A stretch of DNA of 64,000 bases from Clostridia bacterium (GCA_017467965.1 JAFUJZ010000010.1:9201-73200), one strand, 5' to 3'. Shown: positions 19,392 through 27,284, counted from the stretch's first letter. Translations and numbers: made by a program. The notes: generated from the letters alone by a model not told the origin.

Positions 19392-19422
19392 AAAAAAGCA
19401 ATCCTTAAAGGATTGCTTTTTT
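19392..19422 (+). terminator. Rho-independent terminator after the secreted GH105 gene
   Basis: AAAAAAGCAATCCTT pairs with AAGGATTGCTTTTTT, ending in a T-run. Confidence 0.9.
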
Positions 19423-19466
19423 GTCTCTTACATGATAAAATTAAATAAATGTGGGAAGGTGATAAA

Positions 19467-20168
19467 ATGAAGGCAATTTTATTTGATATGGACGGTACGC
19501 TTCTTCCAATGGATGAAGACGTATTTACAAAAGGATATTTCAAGCTCCTTGCACAAAAACTGTGCCCCTGTGGGATTGAACCCGAAGCTCTTATTGACGC
19601 TGTGTGGGACGGCACAAAGTGTATGTATAAAAATGACGGCAGTAAGACAAACGAACAGGTTTTTTGGAATAGGTTCAGTGAAAAAACAGGTCTTGACAAT
19701 AAACCTTTTTATGACGCATCAAATGATTTTTACCCTAACGAATTTCATCAGGCTAAAAGCTTTGCAAAGGAAAACCCTCTTGCCAAGGTGGCTGTGGAAA
19801 TTGCTCACCAAAAGGCAGACAAGGTTGTGCTTGCAACAAACCCATTGTTTCCTATGACAGGACAAGAAGCACGTATGAGTTGGATGGGGCTTGCTCCGTC
19901 GGACTTTGACCTTGTTACAAGCTATGAAAACTGTTCTTTCACAAAGCCCAATCCCAAGTATTTTGAAAAGGTTTGTGAATATATAGGTGTTGAGCCAAAG
20001 GATTGTCTGATGATAGGCAATAGCGAGGACGAGGATATGCACGCTGCAGCAGCCCTTGGCATAGATACATATCTTGTTGAAGGCTTTGTAAAACCCAGCA
20101 AGGTAAAACCCTATGAGGGCAAGCGTGGCAGTTTTGAGGATATGGTCGAATATTTAAAAACATTATAA
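19467..20168 (+). CDS. HAD-family hydrolase
   Basis: Haloacid-dehalogenase-type phosphatase of 233 residues. Motif I is FDMDGTL (nucleophile Asp at residue 7), a threonine-bearing motif II is in VVLATNP, and motif IV is MIGNSEDED, with a small helical cap between. ATG at 19467 has GGAAGG upstream; the ATG at 19449 has no ribosome binding site. It lies 14 bases before the cytoplasmic GH105 gene, so it is probably co-transcribed and may act on a phosphorylated sugar. The substrate cannot be read from the sequence. Confidence 0.85.
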   Translation: MKAILFDMDGTLLPMDEDVFTKGYFKLLAQKLCPCGIEPEALIDAVWDGTKCMYKNDGSKTNEQVFWNRFSEKTGLDNKPFYDASNDFYPNEFHQAKSFAKENPLAKVAVEIAHQKADKVVLATNPLFPMTGQEARMSWMGLAPSDFDLVTSYENCSFTKPNPKYFEKVCEYIGVEPKDCLMIGNSEDEDMHAAAALGIDTYLVEGFVKPSKVKPYEGKRGSFEDMVEYLKTL

Positions 20169-20182
20169 AGGAGAGGTATAAA

Positions 20183-21385
20183 ATGGCACTTACGTATGAA
20201 TCCGTAGTTGAAAAAATAAGAAGAGCAGACACTTATTGGCAGAAGAACTTTGACTTTGTTGACTGGAATGGTGGAGCACATCCTGCTTTCTGGGACAAGG
20301 CTGCATACCACACGGGCAACATGGAGGTTTACAAGCTTTTAGGTGACAAGGAACTTTTACAGTACACAATTGACTGGGCGAATTTCTGCAACTGGAAGGG
20401 TAACGATTCAGACGCTGACCCCTCTGAATGGTTCTGGGAATATAATCAGACACAGGGATCTGCCGCTGTTATTTTCGGCGACTGGGAAATCTGCTTCCAG
20501 GTATATATTGACCTTTATAATGCTGGCATTGACGGTGCTACAATTGATAGAGTAATGTATGTTATCAATCATCAGATTGAAAAGGATGTTGACAACTACT
20601 GGTGGTGGGCAGATGCGCTTTACATGGTAATGCCCGTGTTCACAAAGATTTATAAGATGACAGGGGATGAAAAGTACCTTGACGCTCTCTACAAATACTT
20701 CCGCTACGCAAAGGAATTGATGTATGACGGTAAGGGCGGTATTCCCACATCGGCTGACGGCTATACAACAACAGCAAAGATACTTGAGGGTGCGAATTAT
20801 TCAAACCCTGACGATTACAAAAATCTTTTCTTCCGCGATGCAAACTTTGTATACCCCTTAAAGCCCAACCCCGGTCATGAAAATGAAAAGAATTTCTGGG
20901 CAAGAGGTAACGGCTGGGTATTTGCAGGTCTTTGCAAGGTTCTTAGTGATATGCCTACTGACTACAAGCACTATGACGAGTTCCTCACAACCTATAAAGA
21001 AATGGCGCCTGCAATAGCCTCATGTCAGTTGAAGGATAGTGAAGGTAACGGTTTCTGGACACAGAGTATGCTTCAGAATTATCCTACAGGCAATAACAAC
21101 AACGACTACGGCTACGAAACAAGCGGTACAGCCTTCTTTACATATGGCTTCTTCTGGGGTATCAACAACGGTATTTTAGATAAGGAAACTTACCTTGATA
21201 CAGCACTTTCCGGCTGGAAATATCTTAGTGAGGTTGCACTCCACGAAGACGGCAAGGTAGGCTATGTTCAGTACATAGGTTCTAATGCGACCGAAGCTAT
21301 GAGCTATGATACAACACAAAACTTTGGTGTTGGTGCGTTCCTCTTAGCTGCATGTGAAACAGCTCGTTACGTACAGAATAACTAA
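20183..21385 (+). CDS. Cytoplasmic GH105-type unsaturated rhamnogalacturonyl hydrolase
   Basis: A 400-residue single-domain glycoside hydrolase with no signal peptide. Similar YteR/GH105 enzymes hydrolyse unsaturated galacturonyl-rhamnose disaccharides inside the cell. WWWADALYMVMP holds the candidate catalytic Asp144, and RGNGW (241-245) is the canonical family motif. Most of its length aligns residue by residue with the C-terminal 400 residues of the secreted 1671-residue protein, pointing to a duplication with a change of location. It has a GGAGAGG ribosome binding site and a terminator after it. GH88 rather than GH105 activity remains possible. Confidence 0.87.
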   Translation: MALTYESVVEKIRRADTYWQKNFDFVDWNGGAHPAFWDKAAYHTGNMEVYKLLGDKELLQYTIDWANFCNWKGNDSDADPSEWFWEYNQTQGSAAVIFGDWEICFQVYIDLYNAGIDGATIDRVMYVINHQIEKDVDNYWWWADALYMVMPVFTKIYKMTGDEKYLDALYKYFRYAKELMYDGKGGIPTSADGYTTTAKILEGANYSNPDDYKNLFFRDANFVYPLKPNPGHENEKNFWARGNGWVFAGLCKVLSDMPTDYKHYDEFLTTYKEMAPAIASCQLKDSEGNGFWTQSMLQNYPTGNNNNDYGYETSGTAFFTYGFFWGINNGILDKETYLDTALSGWKYLSEVALHEDGKVGYVQYIGSNATEAMSYDTTQNFGVGAFLLAACETARYVQNN

Positions 21386-21392
21386 AACTAAC

Positions 21393-21428
21393 AAAAAAGT
21401 CCCGAACATTTTGTTCGGGACTTTTTTT
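21393..21428 (+). terminator. Rho-independent terminator after the cytoplasmic GH105 gene
   Basis: AAAAAAGTCCCGAAC pairs with GTTCGGGACTTTTTTT around ATTTT. Confidence 0.93.
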
Positions 21429-21443
21429 GATAAAATTCAAGTA

Positions 21444-21472
21444 TAGACAATTAAAATAGTGTGTGTTATAAT
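21444..21472 (+). promoter_or_regulatory. Strong sigma-70-type promoter of the candidate RNA
   Basis: TAGACA (21444-21449), a 17-base spacer and TATAAT (21467-21472). The predicted start point falls at about 21478-21480, exactly where the long inverted repeat begins. Confidence 0.75.
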
Positions 21473-21477
21473 AAAAA

Positions 21478-21650
21478 TTGCCACACAAGTTAATAATGTA
21501 TCATATAAGATTGGTGTAGTTTTTGTTTTCGGCAAAAATGTACGCTCTTTTTTCGTATACCAATTTTATATGGTTAGAAACTTGTGTGGCAACATGTGGG
21601 CTGTACATTTTTCGGTGTGTGGTCTATATGGCTGCACACTTTTTTATTTG
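21478..21650 (+). ncRNA. Candidate structured noncoding RNA, about 170 nt
   Basis: Most of the 333-base gene-free stretch 21386-21718 is taken up by this element. TTGCCACACAAGTT (21478-21491) pairs perfectly with AACTTGTGTGGCAA (21579-21592). Inside it, CATATAAGATTGGTGTA (21502-21518) pairs with TATACCAATTTTATATG (21556-21572) with only G-T mismatches. The apical region can form TTTTTG/CAAAAA. After the closing stem comes a terminator hairpin and T-run (21615-21650). A consensus promoter starts it at the first paired base. It does not match any class I can name; the size is 6S-like, but the conserved 6S bubble was not recognised. A MITE-like repeat is the main alternative. Confidence 0.5.
21615..21650 (+). 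terminator. Terminator of the candidate RNA
   Basis: GTGTGTGG (21615-21622) pairs with CTGCACAC (21632-21639) with two G-T wobbles and is followed by TTTTTTATTT. Confidence 0.6.
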
Positions 21651-21718
21651 TAAGAAGGGAGGATAGTGTAGCAATAACAAAGCTTGCAGCCTAAAAATAT
21701 ACGAAAGAAGGAATAAAT

Positions 21719-22171
21719 ATGTTTACTAACACAATGATGGGACATTTGCACTGCCCTCAGTGCAAAGCGACGACTATTTCACCTGTTACCGAGTCAAGTG
21801 TTAACGGTGCTTTTACAACAGGCAGAGGACATATGGCTGCAACAACAGTTTCCAACACTCACAGAAATTATTGGATGTGTTCTACTTGCGGAACAAAATT
21901 CCGTAATATTCAGAACCTTGAGGAAGAAATTGCAAAAACAAAGAAAAATCCTATAATCTGTGCAGTAGTGGCTGTTATTGCTGCAATTTTGTGTATAGAT
22001 TGTGTCTTCAAGATAATAGGAAATCCGTTTTTGATTTTCTTTGCAGGATCTTTTGCTTTTGTTTGTGCTATAACTGCAATAGTATGTCTCTGCTTTGTAT
22101 TTGTATATAACGGCAGATTGAAAAAGATGAAAAACGAGTTAGAGTATCTCAAATTTAACTGCTTTAACTAA
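21719..22171 (+). CDS. Small membrane protein with N-terminal zinc-ribbon-like cysteines
   Basis: A 150-residue protein of unknown function. Two cysteine pairs, CPQC near residue 12 and CSTC near residue 45, could bind one zinc. A short charged helix (EEEIAKTKKN) follows, then two hydrophobic segments (about 80-100 and 105-130) and a charged C-terminal tail. A small cytosolic sensor head on a two-pass membrane anchor is a plausible reading. GAAGGA precedes the ATG. Its only upstream promoter is that of the candidate RNA, whose terminator would have to be read through; a separate weak promoter cannot be excluded. Confidence 0.75.
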   Translation: MFTNTMMGHLHCPQCKATTISPVTESSVNGAFTTGRGHMAATTVSNTHRNYWMCSTCGTKFRNIQNLEEEIAKTKKNPIICAVVAVIAAILCIDCVFKIIGNPFLIFFAGSFAFVCAITAIVCLCFVFVYNGRLKKMKNELEYLKFNCFN

Positions 22172-22212
22172 GAAAAAAAGCTGATGAAACATTTGTTTCA
22201 TCAGCTTTTTCT
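22172..22212. terminator. Bidirectional terminator between convergent genes
   Basis: AAAAAAGCTGATGAAAC (22174-22190) pairs with GTTTCATCAGCTTTTT (22195-22210), with A-run and T-run flanks on both strands. It serves the zinc-ribbon gene and the minus-strand binding-protein gene. Confidence 0.92.
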
Positions 22213-23153
22213 TAGTTTACGGGGACATAGCCGGCATCTTCAATTATTTTGCTGCCTCTTTCTGAGAGCACCAGTTCAACCCATTTTTTTGTATTTTCAT
22301 CGGCATCCGACCTTGTTACGATAAATCCGTTGGTGAAAATTGGGTATTCGCCGTTTTTAATTGTTTCGATTGTAGGCTTAACGCCGTCTATTGAAAGCAT
22401 TTTGATTGTGTCACGCTTGTACATTGTGTTTACATAGTAAAAGTAGGAATATCCAATAGCGTCCTTGGCATTGTTATACTCAGCTACCGCGTCAATCAAT
22501 TCGCCCATTTCGCTCTGTACTTGCTCAAGAGGCGGCTGCATAATGGTTTTATCCTTCATAACCAAACTGAGCATTGCCGTCTGACTGCCTGAGCCGATAG
22601 GTCTCTGATAGGGAATAATAGAAGCATCCTCACCGCCTACCTCCGACCAATTGGTAATTTCGCCTGTGTAGATTTTCTGTACCTGGTCAAAGGTGAGGTT
22701 GTCGACATCATTTTCGCTGTTTACGATAAAAACAAAGGCGGAGCTTGTAGCAGGGATAATATTTAATTCAACACCTTGCGCCTTGGCGTAAAGCTTATCC
22801 TCTTCGCTGATTTCCGCAGCAAAGATTACATCAACCTTGCCGTCAATCAGGTTATGATAAACCTCACTTGAACGTGTTGTGGTGTATTCAAAGTCTAAAT
22901 CAGCCTCGGGGATACCCAAAAAGTCAGATGCTATTGAATCTACAAGCGGATGAATAGCAAGGGATGCGTCAACTGTAGGATAGTTATCAAGGGTGAAAAC
23001 ACTCTCGGGTTTGTCGGGTGTGTCAACCTTGGGTTCGGTGGGGGGCGTGGGGGTGTTTTCTGGTGCGGTTGATGATTTGTACCACCACACACAGCCGATA
23101 GCAATTAAAAGCATAATAACCACGGCTGTAACAATTGCAATAGTTTTTTTCAT
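22212..23153 (-). CDS. PstS-like substrate-binding protein
   Basis: A 313-residue extracytoplasmic binding protein of the PBP-like (phosphate-binding type) superfamily. The N-terminus is a hydrophobic anchor ending in AIGCVWW, which may be a weak lipobox or a simple membrane anchor. A Pro/Thr-rich linker follows, then the two-lobed domain with VDASLAIHPLVDSIA, the IYTGEITNWSEVGG segment and RPIGSGSQT, typical of phosphate-binding PstS and relatives. No pstC, pstA or pstB lies nearby, so the ligand is uncertain. It begins 15 bases after the DUF3298 gene and is probably in the same operon. Confidence 0.85.
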   Translation of the reverse strand: MKKTIAIVTAVVIMLLIAIGCVWWYKSSTAPENTPTPPTEPKVDTPDKPESVFTLDNYPTVDASLAIHPLVDSIASDFLGIPEADLDFEYTTTRSSEVYHNLIDGKVDVIFAAEISEEDKLYAKAQGVELNIIPATSSAFVFIVNSENDVDNLTFDQVQKIYTGEITNWSEVGGEDASIIPYQRPIGSGSQTAMLSLVMKDKTIMQPPLEQVQSEMGELIDAVAEYNNAKDAIGYSYFYYVNTMYKRDTIKMLSIDGVKPTIETIKNGEYPIFTNGFIVTRSDADENTKKWVELVLSERGSKIIEDAGYVPVN

Positions 23154-23168
23154 TACGTTATCCTCCTG

Positions 23169-24713
23169 TCAGTCAAAAATTTTAAGCAATGATTTGTCAA
23201 AGTTGTCGAGCCGCATTGTAACCGTGTAGTCTTCCCATGATGGGAAGGAGGCTATAATCTTTGTATACTCTAACTTGAGCGACATTTCATCAATAAGAGA
23301 GTCGATATCCTTAGGCAAATTATTTTGATAGGATAATCTTTCCCGGACAAGCTCTTCGATAGAATTAATAGCTGTCTCGTCATCAAAGAATAAGTCCTTT
23401 ACGGAAGTATATTCTTCGCCAGTGATATAGTTATAAAGATAAGAAGTAGTCTTAGTTTCAAGATGTACGCCTTCGGGCAATTCGTCCTCGAAAAGATAAG
23501 CACCGCCACGCATAGCAAAATACTCATAGCGATAGGTTTCGGTGATTAAATCCTTGAAGGATTCTTCATACACTTTAAGTGGCATTGAATAAATATATAC
23601 GGAGTTACTTATATTTACAAGGTTTGAAAACGTATTATACCATGTTCCGTTTTCGTACTTTGAATCTACATAAAGATTGCTGTTTGGCTTGAACAATACC
23701 ATGTAGAAGGTATCGGGATTATTTTGCGCCTTCTTGCGGTAGTCCTTGATGAGTTCATAGAACTTTTCGTACATATTCTCTTTAAGCTCGGTATACTTTT
23801 CTACCTTTTCTTCGTCAAAGCCTTCTTCGTTTCGGGGAATATAGTCATGACCTGCGGTAAAGTCGTACCACATATTGTCTTCTAAATATCCGTATTCAAT
23901 TTGCTCAAATATATCATACTGGCATGGTGAGCAGGTGAAAAGATTTTTGAAGTTTTCGTATTCGCCTGTATAAAGCTCATCCTCGGTAAGAAATTTTGAA
24001 TAAATAGTTATACTGTCATGATAATCAATCATTCGTGCGTCTGCCATGCTGTCGCCGGAGTAAAATAGTATTGATACCGGGCTGAATGCAAATCTTTTGT
24101 TGTCGGATTCCATGTAGGATTTAACGAGCTTTACAAGCTTTTCTTCATTGGGAGAAACGATAAAAGTTTCGCTGTCATAGTTGCCGTACATTACAGTCGA
24201 TTTATAAAAGCTTGAACGAACTATGTCCAAAAGGTCTGTATCTTTAAAAAACAAATCCTCAAGCTTGAGTTCACTGCCGTCTATAAGATTGTAGTTAAAA
24301 TAAACGATGTCACTGTAGGGCTGATAATCAAACCCTACGTTAAATGATATTGAAACAACGTTCGAAAAATTTGCATATGTGTAAAAATTTGCGTAGTTTA
24401 TAGCGTCATGTTTGTCAAGGAGCTGATGTGCTTTAGCGTACATATCATCGTTGATTTTCTTTTGAACAGATGTATCCTTAAGGCCTTTAATTTGGGGTAT
24501 AGATATTTCCACATCTCCGATTTTTTCAGTCAGTGAATCAATCAAAATGGGGTTTGTGTCGTATGTGCCGTAAAGGTCAATCGGTTTTTCAACCGGAATA
24601 AAGGCAGTGGGAGGGGCAGGCTGGTTTTGAGATATACTCCAATAGGTTATGCCAATGCAAACTGCCGCAAAAACAAATACAATGCAGGTAAGTATAATAA
24701 TGAGCTTTTTCAT
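23169..24713 (-). CDS. Membrane-anchored DUF3298 (RsiV-like) protein
   Basis: A 514-residue protein with one N-terminal membrane segment (MKKLIIILTC onward) and a large extracytoplasmic part. Two related stretches, YNLIDGSELKLEDLFF and YNYITGEEYTSVKDLFF, mark two RsiV/DUF3298-type modules. In RsiV that fold binds lysozyme, but here there is no adjacent sigma factor and the ligand is unknown. ATG at 24713 is preceded by AAGGAG nine bases upstream; the longer open frame to 24800 runs into a terminator and is rejected. It is coupled to the PstS-like gene. Confidence 0.8.
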   Translation of the reverse strand: MKKLIIILTCIVFVFAAVCIGITYWSISQNQPAPPTAFIPVEKPIDLYGTYDTNPILIDSLTEKIGDVEISIPQIKGLKDTSVQKKINDDMYAKAHQLLDKHDAINYANFYTYANFSNVVSISFNVGFDYQPYSDIVYFNYNLIDGSELKLEDLFFKDTDLLDIVRSSFYKSTVMYGNYDSETFIVSPNEEKLVKLVKSYMESDNKRFAFSPVSILFYSGDSMADARMIDYHDSITIYSKFLTEDELYTGEYENFKNLFTCSPCQYDIFEQIEYGYLEDNMWYDFTAGHDYIPRNEEGFDEEKVEKYTELKENMYEKFYELIKDYRKKAQNNPDTFYMVLFKPNSNLYVDSKYENGTWYNTFSNLVNISNSVYIYSMPLKVYEESFKDLITETYRYEYFAMRGGAYLFEDELPEGVHLETKTTSYLYNYITGEEYTSVKDLFFDDETAINSIEELVRERLSYQNNLPKDIDSLIDEMSLKLEYTKIIASFPSWEDYTVTMRLDNFDKSLLKIFD

Positions 24714-24740
24714 GTTAATCAACTCCTTAAACTTGCGAAT

Positions 24741-24770
24741 AAAAAACGGCATCTGCCACGCAGATGCCAT
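24741..24770 (-). terminator. Terminator after the sugar ABC ATPase gene
   Basis: On the minus strand, GGCATCTGC and GCAGATGCC pair around three bases and run into TTTTTTATT. A second small stem, CTGCGC/GCGCAG (24778-24794), lies between it and the stop codon. Confidence 0.85.
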
Positions 24771-24803
24771 TTTGGGTCTGCGCCTTTTGCGCAGTTGCAT
24801 TTT

Positions 24804-25922
24804 TTAGTTTGTGATAACTCTTTCTGTTTCCTTGTCGAAAAGGTGAATCTTTTCGGGGTCGAAAGCAACCTTGATAACGTCGCCGCGGCGAGCTGTTGTT
24901 GTGGGCTTAACGCGAGCTGTCATGTTGATGCCGTCGATTGTAAGGAAGAGGAATGTTTCAGCACCCATCATTTCTGTTACGTCAACAGATGCTTCAACAA
25001 TGTTACCTGCGTACTTTTCAAGAGAATCAGCATCATCGTAAAGGTCTTCGGGACGGATACCAAGAGTAACAACCTTACCTACATAACCGTCTTCAACAAC
25101 CTTAGCTGCTCTTTCAGCAGAAAGCTTAATCTGCTTGCCTTCGCCAAATTCAACGCATACGCCGTCGTTGCCGTTCTTGATAACCTTAGCTTCGCAGAAG
25201 TTCATCTGGGGAGATCCGATGAAGCCTGCTACGAATACGTTGCAAGGATCATCATAAAGTGTCTGAGGAGTATCAACCTGCTGGATGAAACCGTCCTTCA
25301 TAACAACGATTCTTGTACCCATTGTCATAGCTTCTGTCTGGTCATGAGTAACGTAGATGAATGTTGTCTGGAGTCTCTGGTGGAGCTTTGTGATTTCAGT
25401 TCTCATCTGTACACGAAGCTTAGCATCGAGGTTGGAGAGAGGTTCGTCCATCAAGAATACCTTGGGTTCACGAACGATAGCACGACCGAGCGCAACTCTC
25501 TGTCTCTGACCACCGGAAAGAGCCTTAGGCTTTCTTTCGAGAAGATGTTCAATATCAAGGATACGAGCTGCTTCATGAACTCTCTTGTTGATTTCTTCCT
25601 TGGGAGTCTTACGAAGCTTAAGACCGAATGCCATGTTTTCAAATACGGACATATGAGGATAAAGAGCATAGTTCTGGAAAACCATTGCAATATCTCTGTC
25701 CTTGGGAGCGATGTCGTTAACGAGACGATCGCCGATGTAAAGTTCGCCTTCTGTGATTTCTTCCAAACCTGCAATCATACGGAGAGTTGTGGACTTACCG
25801 CAACCGGAAGGACCAACCATGATGATGAATTCCTTATCCTTGATTTCAAGATTGAAGTCATGTACGGCTGTTACACCGCCGGGATATCTCTTGTAAATGT
25901 GCTTAAGTGACAAACTTGCCAT
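24804..25922 (-). CDS. Sugar ABC transporter ATPase, MsmX/UgpC type
   Basis: ATP-hydrolysing subunit of carbohydrate importers. It has Walker [10 protein letters not shown] near residue 38, the [14 protein letters not shown] signature, Walker [17 protein letters not shown], and the C-terminal TOBE regulatory domain (about residues 235-372) found in MalK, MsmX and UgpC. Its 372 residues are typical. It stands alone, with its own promoter and terminator and no permease or binding protein beside it. This fits the known habit of MsmX-type ATPases of serving several sugar importers encoded elsewhere. Ribosome binding site AGGAGG. Confidence 0.93.
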   Translation of the reverse strand: MASLSLKHIYKRYPGGVTAVHDFNLEIKDKEFIIMVGPSGCGKSTTLRMIAGLEEITEGELYIGDRLVNDIAPKDRDIAMVFQNYALYPHMSVFENMAFGLKLRKTPKEEINKRVHEAARILDIEHLLERKPKALSGGQRQRVALGRAIVREPKVFLMDEPLSNLDAKLRVQMRTEITKLHQRLQTTFIYVTHDQTEAMTMGTRIVVMKDGFIQQVDTPQTLYDDPCNVFVAGFIGSPQMNFCEAKVIKNGNDGVCVEFGEGKQIKLSAERAAKVVEDGYVGKVVTLGIRPEDLYDDADSLEKYAGNIVEASVDVTEMMGAETFLFLTIDGINMTARVKPTTTARRGDVIKVAFDPEKIHLFDKETERVITN

Positions 25923-25947
25923 GAATAATTACCTCCTAAAATTTAAA

Positions 25948-25963
25948 AGCAGTATGTACTGCT
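25948..25963 (-). promoter_or_regulatory. Inverted repeat in the leader of the sugar ABC ATPase gene
   Basis: AGCAGTA and TACTGCT flank a two-base centre, 10-25 bases after the predicted transcription start on the minus strand. It could be an operator or a small leader hairpin. Confidence 0.35.
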
Positions 25964-25979
25964 CATATCTTATACATGT

Positions 25980-26008
25980 AGTATAGCACAAACAAAAGTT
26001 TTTGCCTA
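25980..26008 (-). promoter_or_regulatory. Probable promoter of the sugar ABC ATPase gene
   Basis: On the minus strand, TAGGCA (26003-26008), 17 bases, then TATACT (25980-25985). Confidence 0.45.
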
Positions 26009-26078
26009 TGCACCAAATCACCAAAATTGAAAAATTATATTTGTGACTATTGTATAGAAAACAGTCCTTGACAGGCCA

Positions 26079-26759
26079 TTAAAGCTCGCCGCCAATTATG
26101 TCAACCTCTTCTTTTGTCAAAAAACGATACTCCCCAAGCCCCAATGACGGGTCAAGCGGAAGCGATGCAAAGGATATTCTCTTTAAATATATTACCTTGT
26201 TGCCCACACTTTCAAACATCTTTTTGACCTGGTGAAATTTTCCCTCCACAATTGTGATAACACATTCACGCTCATTTTGCTGTTCAATTTTTGAAGGTCG
26301 GGTTACATAACCGCCTATGTCAACCCCTCGCTCAATTGTAAGCTTGTCCGAATCGGAAAGCGGCTTTTCAAGACGGGCAAAATATTCCTTGCCCACTTTT
26401 TTTGAAGGAGAGAGTAGGTTGTGGGCTGTTTGTCCGTCGTTTGTGAGGAGCAAAAAGCCCTCGGTGTCAATATCGAGTCTGCCTGCAGGAAAAAGGTCAT
26501 ATCGGGCAAAGTTTTCAGGCAACAAATCCAAAACGGTTTTTTGCCGTTTGTCATCGGTTGCGCTGATGTAGCCTTGGGGCTTATTCATCATAAGGTAAAT
26601 AAACTTTTTGTATTCAACCTTTTTGCCGTCTACAAAAAGCTCATCTTCTTCACTTACGTTTGCGCCTGCATCCTTTATTATTACCCCGTTAACGGAAACG
26701 AGCCCCTTTTTTATTAAATTTTTTGATTCCTTCCGTGTGATACCTATTGCATCTGACAC
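26079..26759 (-). CDS. RsuA/RluB-family pseudouridine synthase, start codon uncertain
   Basis: Small-subunit-type rRNA pseudouridine synthase. The catalytic Asp lies in GRLDIDTEGFLLLTND near residue 95, preceded by an S4-like RNA-binding domain. The coordinates use the GTG at 26759, but the frame upstream reads RLDKLV, the usual family N-terminus. The codon expected to be the start there, 26777-26775, reads AGG, not ATG, although AGGAG stands at correct spacing before it. Either the start mutated, a base is wrong, or translation begins at GTG with a clipped S4 domain. It follows the DUF4830 gene closely. Confidence 0.85.
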   Translation of the reverse strand: MSDAIGITRKESKNLIKKGLVSVNGVIIKDAGANVSEEDELFVDGKKVEYKKFIYLMMNKPQGYISATDDKRQKTVLDLLPENFARYDLFPAGRLDIDTEGFLLLTNDGQTAHNLLSPSKKVGKEYFARLEKPLSDSDKLTIERGVDIGGYVTRPSKIEQQNERECVITIVEGKFHQVKKMFESVGNKVIYLKRISFASLPLDPSLGLGEYRFLTKEEVDIIGGEL

Positions 26760-26800
26760 AAGCTTATCTAATCTCCTGCTGTTTCTCCTGTGGGTTTAGT

Positions 26801-27163
26801 TTACATCAGCGGAGTCATGAAACCATCCAGATTTACACTGGATATATCTCCGCCGATAATTTCGCCCTTGTATACTATAATATTTGCATTTGCCTTTCCG
26901 AAGGGATGATTTGTAAGAGAATATGTATACATGGTGCACGTTTTTCCCTTGAAGGGAGCAAGGTTATAGCCTGCCTCCTTCTGGATTTCGTTGTAATTAT
27001 TATACACCATATCAAACTCAATTGGAAGTGTAAATGTTTTTTTGGTGTATTCTTCTTCAAAGTCATAGTCCAAAGAAGACAGAAACGAGGTCAAGTCGGG
27101 CTTGGTGAAGGCAGAGAGTATTAAAATAGAAGCAAGAATAAAAAGAAATATCAATTTTTTCAT
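26801..27163 (-). CDS. Small DUF4830-like exported protein
   Basis: A 120-residue protein with an N-terminal signal peptide or anchor (KKLIFLFILASILILSAF). The conserved-looking features FDMVYNNYNEIQKEAGY, FKGKTCTMYTY and VYKGEIIGGDISS agree with my recollection of the DUF4830 family, which is common in Clostridia and has no known function. It lies 24 bases upstream of the pseudouridine synthase frame and may be co-transcribed with it. The family name rests on memory of the pattern, not a search. Confidence 0.72.
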   Translation of the reverse strand: MKKLIFLFILASILILSAFTKPDLTSFLSSLDYDFEEEYTKKTFTLPIEFDMVYNNYNEIQKEAGYNLAPFKGKTCTMYTYSLTNHPFGKANANIIVYKGEIIGGDISSVNLDGFMTPLM

Positions 27164-27211
27164 ATTAAACTATATGCAGAGGTACTTTGCTCTTATTCCT
27201 GCAATGCTGAC

Positions 27212-27246
27212 AAAAAAATAAAAGCACCTGCATTGCAGATGCTTTT
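27212..27246 (-). terminator. Terminator after rpsR
   Basis: On the minus strand, AAAAGCATCTGCA pairs with TGCAGGTGCTTTT and continues into ATTTTTTTG. Confidence 0.88.
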
Positions 27247-27284
27247 GAATTTTTTTGTGGTCTGCGCGTTTAGCGACAGTGTTT

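Noticed and set aside
18397..19401. 334-residue open frame antisense to the GH105 domain
   Set aside because: Cys/Ile/Val-rich shadow; it begins inside the terminator region and has no start context.
21459..21653. 64-residue plus-strand open frame over the candidate RNA
   Set aside because: It starts before the -10 box, has no ribosome binding site, and its sequence is that of the inverted repeat and terminator.
24714..24800. 29-residue N-terminal extension of the DUF3298 protein
   Set aside because: It reads through the terminator of the ABC ATPase gene; the ATG at 24713 has AAGGAG and is followed by a proper membrane anchor.
24627..25910. 427-residue open frame antisense to the sugar ABC ATPase
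   Set aside because: Cys- and Asn-rich mirror frame of a clearly real gene on the other strand; it starts inside the DUF3298 gene and has no ribosome binding site.
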